A stretch of 64,000 bases of DNA from Ailurus styani (taxonomy: Eukaryota > Chordata > Mammalia > Carnivora > Ailuridae). The notes beneath the pieces were generated by a model. The model made no database searches. It had not been told where the DNA came from and saw only the letters and a program-made list of their open reading frames with translations. The translations under genes and the position numbers were made by a program. Below are positions 35,690 to 47,068 of this stretch, in pieces (position 1 is the stretch's first letter; each line of letters opens with the position of its first letter). The stretch spans positions 701,346 through 765,345 of the forward strand of contig LNAC01000735.1 in the NCBI GenBank assembly GCA_002007465.1, given 5' to 3'.

Positions 35690-36050
35690 CTTATTCATTA
35701 TAGAACCTTCCTTCAACTGACAAACGTCTGTGGTATCCACTAGGTACCAGACCCTGAAGTAAGTGTGGTGGATGCAGTCAAATTAGGCATAGTCCACTAC
35801 TTGGACCTTAGCAGCTAAGGTGTGGGAGAGATGTGGAAATCATTTTTACCTGTTGTTCTGGGTGCTAGGGCAGAGGGGTGCCTAGGTGCAGAGGATGGTA
35901 GGGAATCCCAGAGAGGGGCAGCTAAATCAGGCTTGGGGCCAGAAAACTTTCTAGGAGAATGGCTCCTTGAGCTGAATTTTGAAGTATGAGTAGAAGTTGC
36001 TACAGGATTTTCCAGGGAGAGGATGGGTGAGGATAGGGTGCTTGTGGTAT
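35690..36050. repeat. Ancient repeat X, partial copy
   Basis: CACTAGGTACCAGACCCTGA, AGGAATCCCAGAGAGGGGCA-like context and CTTGAGCTGAATTTTGAAGT match the same old family as 13110/19690 and 59665. Diverged, non-coding. Confidence 0.45.
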
Positions 36051-36126
36051 TATTTCTGTACACACCAGGTCATTTCTGCACCTGCCACCTCTTCATGCAA
36101 CCAGTACACGCAGAAACAAAAAGAGG

Positions 36127-36376
36127 CAGGGTGGGGGGTCGGGGGGGTAGGGAGGGAAAAATAATGAAACAAGATGGGATGGGGAAGGAGACAAACCGTA
36201 AGAGACTCCTAATCTCACAAAACAAACTGAGGGTTACTGGGGGGTGGGAGGGTAGGGATAGGGTGGATGGCTTATGGACAATGGGGAGGGTTTGTGCTTT
36301 GGTGAGTGCTGTGAAAGATGTAAGCCTGATGATTCACAGACCTGTACCCCTTGGGCAAAGAATAAAAAAAAAAAAA
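36127..36376 (+). mobile_element. 5'-truncated L1 tail beginning at a G-rich tract
   Basis: L1 3' UTR nearly identical to the insert at 12836, starting within a few bases of the same point (GGGTGGGGGGTCGGGGGGGT). Its A-tail runs into the assembly gap at 36377, so the 3' boundary and TSD are not visible. Confidence 0.9.
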
Positions 36377-36570
36377 NNNNNNNNNNNNNNNNNNNNNNNN
36401 NNNNNNNNNNNNNNNNNNNNNNNNNNNNNNNNNNNNNNNNNNNNNNNNNNNNNNNNNNNNNNNNNNNNNNNNNNNNNNNNNNNNNNNNNNNNNNNNNNNN
36501 NNNNNNNNNNNNNNNNNNNNNNNNNNNNNNNNNNNNNNNNNNNNNNNNNNNNNNNNNNNNNNNNNNNNNN
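36377..36570. other. Assembly gap (194 N)
   Basis: Run of N flanked by poly(A) on both sides (A12 before, A10 after). The missing bases are probably a long A-rich or simple tail of the L1 insert, possibly with other sequence. Confidence 1.
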
Positions 36571-37239
36571 AAAAAAAAAAGGAGGAGTTCCACACAAAAT
36601 GAAGGGTATTTGGAGAAATGAAGTCAAGGGGACTAGAGAGGATCAGGAGCCAGATATTATAAAATGTTGAATTAGTGAGATTGAAGTTTGGATTGTAGGT
36701 TATGAATTTAGGTTACAAGCTTATTAGATGCCCCCCTCGCCAAGAGTGAAGAAATGAACTTTAAATGTTTCTATTTTCTCAAAAGAGGAAAATTAAACAT
36801 CTATGATAGATTGAATGTTAAGCCCATGGTCTTCCCAAAATGATAATTGCAACTATTATTTTAGAGTAATAGTCCCTTTCTAACAGTCTGTCTTCTTGCA
36901 TCAACTTAAGTAGATTAAACCCTCTGGGGACTTAAAAGTTATAGGTGAATGTTTTATGCTGGAAATTATAATGAATTAGAAACTCTCTAAAGTTGAAGTC
37001 ATTTCCTGCAGTATTTTTTCCAAGCTATTAGAGTACCATTTATTTCCTTGCAATGTAAAATGCACAAAATATGGACTGAGTTAGTAAACCTCCCTTAGCA
37101 TCTCAATTACTATAGTTCCAGAAAACAAATTACGTATGGGAAGAACAGAGACCAATTTTTGCCTATCAATTGTCTTTCTTTAGCTTGGCTTCAAAGTGCT
37201 CCAATGTTTGTTTTCTTATACCAGGACTTTGTTTTTGTC
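36571..37239. other. Unassigned sequence
   Basis: AT-rich; AGATTGAATGTTAAGCCCAT near 36810 weakly resembles a MaLR LTR edge but is too short to call. No gene signal. Confidence 0.5.
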
Positions 37240-37474
37240 TTTTTTAAGTTAATTTATTTTTTTTGAGGTTCATTTATTTGAGAGAGAGGGTGCTAGAGAG
37301 AGAGAGAGAGAGAGCACATGAGCCAGGGGAAGGGCAGAGAGAGAGAGAGAGAATATCAAGTAGACTCTGTTTTGAGTGGAGCCTGAATCAAGGCTCAATT
37401 CCAGGACTCTGAGATCATGACCTGAGCTGAAACCAAGAGTTCATACCCAATCCACTGAGCCACCAAGACACCCC
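37240..37474 (-). mobile_element. Old CAN-SINE, antisense
   Basis: Diverged SINE with an expanded GA region (37281-37352) and head complement CCACTGAGCCACCAAGACAC. GGACTTTG at 37224-37231 and 37482-37489 is the likely TSD. Confidence 0.82.
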
Positions 37475-37789
37475 AACATTGGGACTTTGAGAAGCAAATT
37501 CCCATAATGAAGTCAATGTAATTCAGGATGTCAGAAAGGAGGGAATTTTTAGAAGCTTTTTTACTTTAGAGTACAGTAAAAACATTTTGTCTGTTGGTTT
37601 TAAAATGCCTTTATGTGTTTTTAAAGTTGTGTTCTGGTATACCCTAAGATTTTATGCTATGAGCACTTCAGATCATTAGTATTGATAATGTTTGTTTCTT
37701 ATCCTCTGTGTGTGTTGTTACAGGAATGATTGACAATGAACTTATTCTACCCTAAATCCCACAAGAATATTGAGTCATAATACCTTGTG
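37475..37789. other. Unassigned sequence
   Basis: No feature recognised. Confidence 0.5.
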
Positions 37790-37880
37790 TTATATTCAGT
37801 TTTCCAATTTATAATGCTCTTTCCATACATTGCCTTGTTTAACCTTCATGATATCACTATAAATGAGACTGGCATTTTAC
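37790..37880 (-). mobile_element. MIR-like fragment
   Basis: AACCTTCATGATATCACTAT followed by GGCATTTTACAGGCTAAGGA matches the antisense MIR pattern (loss of counts, then TTTTACAG-AGGAA). Short and diverged. Confidence 0.5.
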
Positions 37881-38537
37881 AGGCTAAGGAAGTAATTCTG
37901 AGATTTTGGCCACTAGACCCCAAACTTAAGACTTCATTTGCATCATCCAGGACAGCATTTCATAAGATAGATTCCTGTGCTTCACTCTCCCAACTTGATC
38001 TCCAAGACACTGCTTTAACAGTCAAAAGACTGCCCAGATGATGCTGATAGTGAACCCAACGGGAAACCCTGATTAAGGGGATTTTTCTAGACCTCTTAAG
38101 GAATAAAACCAGAACTCAAACTAGAGATGCTGACTGTAAGTCACAGGTATTTCCCATAGATCACAGGTCAGGTAGAAGCAGTGGGCGGGTGGTAAGGATT
38201 GGTGTGATGGCTATAGATGGACAGGGATTGATGGTAAAAAGATAAATCTTAGAACAATTACCTTCAAAAAATTTTTTATGTGAAAATGGACTAACACTCA
38301 ATGGTCATAAACTTTCAGAGTTATAACATTTTATGGGATGATGGGGAAAGAGGACAGGTCATATTTTAAGTATGGATGTGAGTGTAAACAGTTTCTGTCC
38401 ATAAAAAAACAAGAAATGTGGGGAAAGGAGACAGAGGAAATGGTAGGATTGCTCTTTTTGCATCTTTTCAGAAGCCAAGGTGGAAAAAATTCCACAAAAA
38501 GTTGGAAAGTTGAAGACAAATAATTGTTTTTCTAAAA
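37881..38537. other. Unassigned sequence
   Basis: No gene or transposon recognised; open frames on both strands at 38331-38565 overlap each other and lack splice or start context. Confidence 0.5.
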
Positions 38538-38692
38538 TAATTTGCCTTTCTAAAAGTAAATGCAAAACCTATAAACTATGATTGTTTTTTCCCAAGCCCA
38601 TAGAAATCCTCTCAAATGCAATTTTTACAAACATAGAAAATATTGTGTCTAACACTGAGAACATAACTAAAAGAAAAGAGAGTTGCCATAAA
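38538..38692. repeat. Local direct duplication, copy A
   Basis: About 140-155 bp that is clearly similar, in the same orientation, to 40048-40445. Shared segments include GAAATCCTCTCAAATGCAAT versus GAAATCATCTTAAATGCAAT, and GTGTCTAACACTGAGAACAT versus GTGTCTAACCCTGAGAACAT. Copy A has no SINE and so shows the pre-insertion state of copy B. Not recognised as a known repeat. Confidence 0.75.
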
Positions 38693-39705
38693 ACTAGAAT
38701 AAGTTCCCAGATATATGGGGAAAAGATACTGCATATTTTAGAATAGATATACTTAAGCCCTAGGAAGGAAGATCTAAGTGGTAGGTATTTGCATTTTGTA
38801 TTACAAGGAACAAATCCAAGGCTCTGAGAAGGATGTTGCCTAAGATGTTTGGTGAATACGTGGGAGAAAGGGATGTGAAACTGTGAATTCAAGTTTTATA
38901 TCAAACTAGGACCATAATACATAGCAACACAAAGAACCACAAGAGAAGGAAAGTAAGCTCTAGGAGACTGAAGGAAGGCCTGAGTAATGCATCCTACAAC
39001 TCATTCTGTGAGGTTGATGGACTGTAACGGTGCTTTACCATGTTTATCACCGAAGAACACTACTGAGCTATGATCATGAAATTTCTTCTTGGACATTTCA
39101 CATTGGGACCTTCCAAATTCTTATTCAGAAATTGATTTAAAAAATCCTTAGGAAGGATTTTAAAAAAGATTTGATGGAGGATATATCCTAGATAATTTCT
39201 TTGTGCTGTTCCTTATTGCCTGTTGAGAAGTTGTTTTAGATAGTGTCATCTTAAGTCGTATACTGCAAGCGCTTCCTGCTTTCAAGTGTTTGTAGCTCTC
39301 AGGATCTGTATTATATGTTATAGTGTACTTTGTAAGATTTATTTTTTCAAGGCTATCAAGGACTTCTAAAAGTTTATGTGAATATTTTTAATCATTGATG
39401 ATCTATGCAATGAGTTGTCAATTCTTTTTCCAAATAATGCTTCCCTTTTCCTACATTGTTACAAAATTACTCTAGGCATTAGTCCACAGTGGTCCAGCTT
39501 CCCCCAAAAGCTATGTTCCTTTTCCATTTCTGTTCCAAAGGACTTCCTGAATGCTAAGATTCAAGGCTGGACTCACATGCCTCACATATCTTATGTAAAT
39601 TTGAATTTGGCTTCAGGAAAACACTGAACTTCAACTAGTACCTGCAACCTCTTCATTCTGAGTGTTCTGATTCATCCTCGGTCACTTCCCACAGAAGGAA
39701 TTTCT
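38693..39705. other. Unassigned sequence
   Basis: About 1 kb with no gene, SINE or L1 recognised. Confidence 0.5.
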
Positions 39706-39907
39706 TTTTCTTTCTTAAGATTTTATTTATTCTTGAGAGAGACAGAGAGAGAGAAAGAGATAGCATGAGCAGGGGGAGCAGGAGAGGAAGAAGCAGACTC
39801 CCTGCTGAGCAGGGAGCCCAACGCAGGGCTCAATCCCAGGATCCTGGGATCATGACCTGAGCCTAAGGCAGATGCTTGGTTGATTGAACCTACCCAGGGC
39901 CCTGGGG
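39706..39907 (-). mobile_element. CAN-SINE, antisense
   Basis: Older caniform variant with a 12-bp TSD (39694-39705 and 39908-39919, one mismatch). Confidence 0.9.
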
Positions 39908-40047
39908 GAAGAAATTTCTGATTGAGCTCTGCTCTTTGATTTCAAAACTTTCTGATCAGAATTTGTTTTTCCTAAGAGAAAGCAACCTCTTTCTGAGCAT
40001 GAACCCAATAATTCACAGTGGTCTTTTTCCTACAGGAACACATGAGA

Positions 40048-40445
40048 TGATTTGCCTTTTTAAAAATAAATGCAGGAGAGCCTGGATGGCTCAGCTGGTT
40101 AGGCATCTACTTGTGGTTCAGGTCATGATCCTGGGGTCCTGGGATTGAGCCTGTGAAGGCTACCTGCTAAGTGGGGAGTTTGCTTCTCCCTCTGCCCCTC
40201 CCCCTCCTCCTGCGCATGCTTGCATGCTCTCTCCTCTCTCTTTCTGAAATAAGTAAAATCTTTAAAAAAAAGATTTAAAGAAAGTAAAAGTAAATACAAA
40301 CCTGATAAACTATAGTTTGTTCTTTACCAAGCCTCTAGAAATCATCTTAAATGCAATTTTTATAAACATATAGGATGTGTCTAACCCTGAGAACATAACA
40401 GATAAAAAATACATATGTTCATAATGAAACCCATAAAACAGTACT
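40048..40445. repeat. Local direct duplication, copy B (split by a SINE)
   Basis: Paralogue of 38538-38692 interrupted at TAAAAATAAATGCA (40061-40074) by the SINE at 40075. Similarity resumes at 40285. Weak similarity continues to CCATAAAACAGTAC near 40440 against CCATAAAACTAG near 38690. Confidence 0.75.
40075..40284 (+). mobile_element. CAN-SINE in duplication copy B
   Basis: Older SINE variant (GGATGGCTCAGCTGGTTAGG). TSD TAAAAATAAATGCA versus TAAAAGTAAATACA (40061-40074 and 40285-40298), supported by the empty counterpart TAAAAGTAAATGCA at 38551-38564 in copy A. Confidence 0.9.
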
Positions 40446-40867
40446 TACGATGCAGTAATTTCTTTGTTTTCCTTGATTTACTCTTCCTTCTTATAGACTC
40501 TTTACAATGCCTGTCTGTAATTAAGCTCAGTATTGGTGGGAAAGAATTTAAGAGTTATTTCTAGTAATTCCCTTGTTCCCTTAATGGACTGGTATCAGAT
40601 TTTTTCAATGTGTAACTGACTTTATTTTGTTAACACTTGTTCTAATTTTAACTTCACAAATGGAGGTTTTCCATCCCTACTAATACAAGGGAATCTGAGA
40701 GTTCAGATTTGTCCACTGCTGTTGTTCCCCTTGGGAATGGTCTTTAACTTGTCGTCTACCAGAGAAAATAATTTTTATGGCTCTCAAGTGTCTTTAAAAG
40801 AGGGCTTTCTTTTCCTTTTGAGGATATGTTTCAACTCCCATTTTATATTTTCCAAATGAATAATCTT
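40446..40867. other. Unassigned sequence
   Basis: No gene or transposon recognised. Confidence 0.5.
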
Positions 40868-41042
40868 TTTTTATTAAAGATTTTAACTTGACAGAGAGAG
40901 AGAGATCACAAGTAGGCAGAGAGGCAGGCAGAGAGAGAGAAGGAAGCAGGCTCCCCGCTGAGCAGGGCTCAATCCCAGGACCCTGAGACCATGACCTGAG
41001 CCGAAGGCAGAGGTTTAACCCACTGAGCCACCCAGGTGCCCC
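40868..41042 (-). mobile_element. CAN-SINE, antisense, with internal deletion
   Basis: Mustelid-type SINE with a perfect 16-bp TSD (40852-40867 and 41043-41058). Compared with its relatives it lacks about 16-20 bp between GCTGAGCAGGG and CTCAATCCC, where the intact copies carry AGCCC...GGG. Confidence 0.94.
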
Positions 41043-41336
41043 CCAAATGAATAATCTTATAGGTAAATGCCTGTTTTTACATCTGTATGACAAGGAGTTG
41101 AACAAACAAAACTTCTAGTTAAAGAAACCATTCTGTACCTTTATTTTGTTTAGACAATTAAAAATTGCTTTCTGAATAAAAACTCACCCACAGATCCTTG
41201 TGTTATATTTTTGGGTTTTCAAATCTTGCTATCTTTTAGATAAAGGCATAGTCTTAATAAACAAAAATCAAAAAATATATTAAATTCTATGTATGTTGAT
41301 ATAATTTTAGAGCTTCGTTATATAAGCCTATTTATG

Positions 41337-41338
41337 TA

Positions 41339-41385
<47 letters not shown>
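41337..41385. repeat. (TG)n(AG)n compound microsatellite
   Basis: About 12 TG units followed directly by about 12 AG units. Confidence 0.95.
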
Positions 41386-42029
41386 TTGGTACAAATTGAC
41401 GTAAACTATTTTAAGAGGAAAAAAATACTCTTGTATTTTACTTTTATTGTATGAAATTTAGCATATGAACATGGTTTGTTCTGTTTGTGTTTTAACTTTT
41501 GTTTTTGGTCATTACTGTTCTCTAATTGTTACTAAAAACTTTTTTGTAATTATTTATAACACTAGGAACCTAGTTTCATCTTTGGTTTAATGTTCTAAAA
41601 TCTTTTGACCCTGAATACAAAGAGAAATTACAAAACATTTAAGAGTGTTGAAGGAGGAGTAATTAAAACAGTAATCTTTACCCAGAACCACAATCCACCT
41701 ACACATGTGTATAGTATACTACAGAGTGACTCCTGAATTCCTGGTAGTGGTGGTTATGGTAGAGGGCATATACTTGCTTAAAACAGACCTCCTTTCCACA
41801 GATACTGTCTGTCTAAAGAGGACTTCTTTATCTGCGGTCCATGATACGTGTAGGCAGAATGGAGTGTGCATGTGCATATATGCATTTTTCTCGTGGTCAG
41901 AGTCATAGACTTTCAAAGGGTTTCATAATCCAAAAAAGGCAAAAAAAAAAAAACGATTAGACTAGAAACTTATGAGATGACTATATCCAATGACCTAAAT
42001 ATTTCAGATTTTCTAAATATCTCTTATGT
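41386..42029. other. Unassigned sequence
   Basis: No gene or transposon recognised; A13 run at 41941-41953. Confidence 0.5.
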
Positions 42030-42468
42030 ATTAAGGCTCTCCAGAGAAATAGAACGAATAAAAATGGACTCACATCATTATGGAGGCCAAGAAATCCCCT
42101 GATCTGCAGTCTGGAGAACGAGGACAGCTGTTCAAGTCTGAAGGTCTGAGAACAGGGGCCTGAAGTATAAGTCCCAAGTGGAGTCCAAAAGTCAGAGAAC
42201 CAGGAACACTGATGTCTGAAGGCAGGAGAAGATGGATATCTCAGTTCAAGCACCTTTTCGCTCTATTCAGGTGCTCAACAGAGTAGATAATGTCTACCCA
42301 CACTGGGGAGGGTCATCTGCTTTACTCAGTTTACCAATTCAGATGCTAATCTCTTCTAGAAAAACCCTCATATACTCCCAGAAATTGTTTTTTTTTTTTT
42401 ACCAGTTATTTGGGCATCCCTTAGCCCAGTCAAGTTGACACACAAAATTAACCATCACAGCTTAATAG
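42030..42468 (-). mobile_element. MaLR-like LTR, antisense
   Basis: GTATTAAGGCTCTCCAGAGA at the left and AGTCAAGTTGACACACAAAA ... TTAACCATCACAG at the right are the ends of a widespread old repeat. The interior (GAAGGCAGGAGAAGATGGAT, ACTGGGGAGGGTCATCTGCT) also fits. Complementary to the element at 45081. Confidence 0.6.
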
Positions 42469-43646
42469 CCTGAAACATAAACTTATTATGACTTTTCCAC
42501 CTCTTAAGACCCAGATGCCAGTCAATAAGCTGAAGAAATTTTATTGCAGGAATAGTACAGGCATATGATCAAAGCAGAGAAAGTACATCATAGTTTCATT
42601 TTATGAAAATGATGTATTCCTAAAGACCTTGCAAAGTTAAAAACTTGCATATTTCACATTGAATTGCTCTCATAGGACTCACAAAGATATTTACAAACAA
42701 AAGTGGTCAAGTCATATGCCACTAACATAAACACAGTTGGTAATTCATTCATCCTTCATCCAACTTAAAATTAGAATTCAAGTTCTTCAAGGTTAAAAAA
42801 TTGATTCACATTAGTCCAAATTTTGTGCTGAAAAAAGAACTTTGAGAGTTGCAGTTCAGCTTTTTCAAGTTAACACGAAATAAATTTGCAAACATTTCCA
42901 CTAGGTGTGTTACATTGTGTACAGTAAGCTGAAATTTCATCCTTTCTAAATATTAGGATGCTCAAATTTTTAATTCAATTTATCTCTTGCAAGATCTCAT
43001 TCACAAATAAGTTTGCACAATCAATAGAACTAACACCACTGTTGGTATAATCACTGTAATTAATGGCTCAACTAATCTATTAAGGGGAATAAATTTCTCT
43101 CCATTCTTCAGTGGTTGTCTATGTTGTGTTGTTTTTATATCCTACAGCAGACTGACAACTAAAGAAACCCAATGGGAAGGAGAAATTGAACCAAATGAAG
43201 TACCCAGTTAAGAGCACATTTGAGAACCTATAGATCCAATTCTGGTTTTCATAACAGATGCGTGTATATATGTATTTCATTTTCATTTTGATTCAGCGCT
43301 CTGTGGAAAATTTAGTTGACATTTGAACATGCTTTGAGGTACAGCAACTTTTGATTTTTGACTCATGATTTCCAATCCCTAACCAGAAAGGAGGACAGTT
43401 TAAATTCCCCCTTAGTTTGTCTACTACGCATCAGTCACAGTTTGCATAAGTAAAATGTTTCAGGGTTTAAACTAAAAAAATTAGCTGGAATGAGTCTTTT
43501 TTTTTTTCATTTTAGAAATTTGAATTTTAAGGGTACTATGACTTATTCTGAATCAAAATTTTGGCTTTTAGGTTGTTTTGGCTTTGATTTGCAAAGCTTC
43601 TTTATATAATAAATAATTAACCAAAAGTGGCATGTTTGTCTTTCAG
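42469..43646. other. Unassigned sequence
   Basis: About 1.2 kb with no gene, SINE or L1. AT-rich. Confidence 0.5.
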
Positions 43647-43820
43647 GTTACAAGTAACAACTCTCTTGATTGTCAGAGGTCTTACTATAAATACACATGG
43701 AAAAAGAATAAGGAAAAGAGGCGTCGAGGTGCCACATGGGAACCAAGTATCAGCAACAGAAGTGGAAGTCCTGTAAAGATCACCACAGATTATATGGGCT
43801 ATAGGGCAATCATGACATGA
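43647..43820 (+). CDS. Weak candidate exon, gene not recognised
   Basis: TGTTTGTCTTTCAG (ending 43646) with ATTAACC about 26 nt upstream makes an acceptable acceptor. The frame then reads 57 codons, starting VTSNNSLDCQRSYYKYTWKK, to TGA at 43818-43820. It is very basic in the middle (KKNKEKRRRG). No family recognised, and the length is within what chance allows. A single terminal exon with no partner in the window is weak evidence. Confidence 0.15.
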   Translation, partial: VTSNNSLDCQRSYYKYTWKKNKEKRRRGATWEPSISNRSGSPVKITTDYMGYRAIMT

Positions 43821-43879
43821 TTTCTATTTCTCAAGATCCAATTCTAACTTTAGGGAGCCATCAGTTATCCCCTCAATAG

Positions 43880-44160
43880 CAGAAGTTTATGGAGCTCTTG
43901 TCAGCGCTCTGCCAGTTTCACTCCCCAGGTATTGGTATGGTCTCCTCCGAAAAGTCATTCTTAGTCACCTTCCAAATACCCTTTCGATGTGGTCCCGTAG
44001 TGTTCTATGTGTCTTGCTGTTGCAACATTTATCACATTGTATTATAATTCTCCTTTTTCTTGTCAGACCCCTCTACTAGATTATGAAATCAAGTTCTGTG
44101 CCTCAGTCATCTCTGTGCTCTGATCCCCTGGCTTCTCTGTGTTCTTTAGTCTTTGTTCCC
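43880..44160 (+). mobile_element. L2 3' end
   Basis: GGTCTCCTCCGAAAAGTCAT, ACCTTCCAAATACCC and the TAGATTATGAAATCAAGTTC region match the conserved 3' end of LINE-2. Non-coding relic. Confidence 0.65.
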
Positions 44161-45080
44161 CTTACCAGATACTTTGATTGACTTTCTTTTTAGGACTCAA
44201 ACTTTCGGAAAGGGAGAATTAGGTTTGTTCATTAAGTCACCATCTTCTCTGTGGGAGTAGTTTTTTTTTTTCATGCCAGATTACTTCATTGGCTGTTGGC
44301 ATACAAAATGGCTGCTCCAAACCAAGGACTGTGGCCAAACTGAGGAGGGTGGTACCAGCATAGTAACTCACATAGTCCAGACTGGTAGTGGGTTTAGAGG
44401 GAATGCCCATTTTGAGACTTGTGCTGTGCAAGAGCTCACAGTTTATAGTCCAAAGGCTTATTAAGTGGTTAAGTGCATGAATGACCTGTATTGGTTATCA
44501 TTCTTTTCTGTACTCCTTTCTGGACTACTTTTGGATTGAAGAGCTAATATTCTTTTGGGGAAGAAAAATGAGCTCAGCTTTCAACAGGCAAGAATCGCAT
44601 TTCCTTCACTGACATCCCTGGTAACAAAAACCAGTTGTTGGGAAATAGGTCAGAATTATGCATGAAACTCCAATCTGCTGTTTTGTCAGCCCAAAATGCT
44701 AATAGATCTTAAGTAAAAAGTTTTTAGTTTTTGGCAGAGTTGATGACTAACTTTTTCTCTATAATTTGTTTCTGCAATAAGACAAATTCATCAAAATTAG
44801 GCCTGCTTTTCCCTGCCTTTTTTCATATGGTCCTTGCTAGACCTTTATTACATCATTCATTTCAAAGCATCAGTTTTGGGACACATTCACACTTTAAGCT
44901 GTTTGGTTTTTGTTTCTGGTCACCTGGCTCTTCAGAACCTTTCTTATTACTATAGTAAGTGGAAAAATCAACACAATTTATTTCAGCTATTTGTCAAATT
45001 GGCTAGGCTAGGACTATGACCCAGTCATTTGGTCAAATTACTGTGAAGGTCTTTTTAAGGTGTATTAGTAGACATTGAGT
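44161..45080. other. Unassigned sequence
   Basis: About 0.9 kb with no recognisable gene or transposon. Confidence 0.5.
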
Positions 45081-45429
45081 AAAGCATATTTTCCTCCATT
45101 ATATGGGTGGGCCTCGTATAATCAGTTGAAGGTCTTAAGAGAAAAGACTGGGGTTCCTGAAGGAAGAAGGAAGTTCTGCCTCCAGACTGCCTTTGGACTC
45201 AAGACTACAATGTCAACTCCTCCTGGAATTTCCAGGCTGCTGGCCTGCCCTGCAAACTGTAGACATGTCAGCCCCCCATAATCACACAACTCAACTCCTT
45301 AAATCTACCTTCTTTTCTATTCTCTGTGTGTATATTATACATATATACAGATGAGTGATAGGATACACCACACACACACACACACACACACACCCTATTC
45401 TGTTTCTCTAGAGAATTCTGATTAATACA
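45081..45429 (+). mobile_element. MaLR-like LTR with (CA)n
   Basis: TGGGTGGGCCTCGTATAATC, AGGTCTTAAGAGAAAAGACT, CTGGCCTGCCCTGCAAACTG and the end CTCTAGAGAATTCTGATTAATACAG match an old LTR whose ends read ...CTAATACA. A (CA)n run of about 14 units sits at 45366-45393, where relatives have a TA/CT simple repeat. Confidence 0.62.
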
Positions 45430-46078
45430 GCTACCATCAGCCTTATTAATAAAGTGGGATTATTCATGCCTCCGGGAAATAAAATAGATCAAGGATTCTA
45501 AAACCATGGGCCCCATGGAGGGGTCTCAGTGACTGCTAAAGGGGACAAGCAGAGCACTGCCGTTCCTGAGCTTCAACCAGAGTGACCTTTTATTTTTTAT
45601 TTTAGAAGATGGTATAAATGATTCTTTAGAAAATACTCCACTGCTAAAAGTAAAGCTTGAAAATGACAAGGTTATGGTTAGGATGGACCACTTTCTCAAA
45701 GTTTCCATATATATGGTATCTGAATGAGTTTAACAAAAAGTTTTAGTGTAATTGTTGACTGATGAGGCGGTAATATCTCAAAATGTGCCAAACATATTTT
45801 TTACAGCCTATCAAGATATTATCTCTATGGTAAGGATTTTTCAGGACACATCCCTTCCCAATAGCTTGATTCTATCCAGCTCTATAGTTTAAAAAATATG
45901 TAAGAAAATGTAACTGTTTCCCAAACACAAGTCCATCTTCTGGAGTGACCTTTCATTAGAGCAATAATCTCTAAAATCACAAAAGGCAGGGGAATGTGTA
46001 TTTGATATCACAAGGAGTCCACAGCACTCTTCTGAATAGTCTTCAAAAGTTCTTCATGCTATAGGATAAAATCTAGGC
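45430..46078. other. Unassigned sequence
   Basis: No gene or transposon recognised. Confidence 0.5.
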
Positions 46079-46262
46079 CAGTGTTTTTCCAACAGTAGTG
46101 TACATCAGAATCAACTGTGGAAACATCAATTGCTGGACCCTACCTCCAAAATTCCTGATTCAGTAGGTCCTGGATAGGACCTAAGCATGTATATGTCTAA
46201 CAAATTTCCAGGTGATGTTGAGACTGCTGGCCCATGGGCCCCACTATGATCCACTAGTTTAG
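46079..46262 (-). mobile_element. MER20-type hAT-Charlie relic
   Basis: ACATCAGAATCAACTGTGGA at the left and CCAGGTGATGTTGAGACTGC ... TGGCCCATGGGCC at the right are the complement of the MER20 ends, with TGATTCAGTAGGTCCTGG in the middle. Confidence 0.78.
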
Positions 46263-46329
46263 GCTAGTTAGCATCGCACAAATGGATCTTCTTAGTTCGG
46301 CAACATGGAACTGCTTACAGGGCCCCTGG

Positions 46330-46660
46330 TGGTCACCATGCTGTTTCCTGTTGCCATGACTATGTTCATGTTCCATCCTTTGCTGTTCCATTTATTTACC
46401 TGGTTAATGACTATTTCACTTTAATGAATCAGTGTCCATCACCCCCTGAAGACAGAATCTTATCATTTCAACTGCCTCCCCAAATCCTCATTTGAACAGG
46501 ATAGCCCTCCATTAATGCTCGTATACTGCTCTGGACACATTTCTACATTGTTCTCATCCCATTTTATAAGAATTGTCTATTTATGTATCTATTTATTCTC
46601 TGACACTGAATTCCTTGCAACTGAACTGTATCTTATTCCTTGTATGCACAGTACATTCAC
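46330..46660 (+). mobile_element. L2-like fragment
   Basis: TGACACTGAATTCCTTGCAA and ATCTTATTCCTTGTATGCAC resemble the diverged 3' end of L2. Weak. Confidence 0.4.
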
Positions 46661-47048
46661 ACTGGAGGTGCTGGTAAATTGGGGGAAAGAGGAGAGGAAG
46701 GACGGGTGGAAGGTAGTGAAACTTGTGCCCTGGATTGCTGGGCTTATCTATTGATACAGGGTGCATGTGGTTCTGGGTTAGAGGTTCTGGGTTACTGCCA
46801 TCGGGCAGTAAATGGATTCTTCTAATTCCATCTGTTCCTGATTCTGTAGTCAATCTACAGAATTCCAGTGCAAATCAAATAAACAATGCACTGGGGTTAC
46901 GTGGCAGGCAATTTTCTATTTCATTTGGCTGGGACCCTTTAACAGAGCATGCCAGCCTCTGAGGATGACTATATGTGATTAATGTAGTAATGTCCGGCAG
47001 ATGTCACCTTTAACTTCACCTTTAACTTAATGAAGTGTACCCTTATTA
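46661..47048. other. Unassigned sequence
   Basis: No feature recognised. Confidence 0.5.
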
Positions 47049-47068
47049 AAATTTAGGGCAATTTTAGG

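Noticed and set aside
36023..36670. 215-codon open frame spanning the N gap
   Set aside because: Created by reading through unknown bases and an L1 3' UTR.
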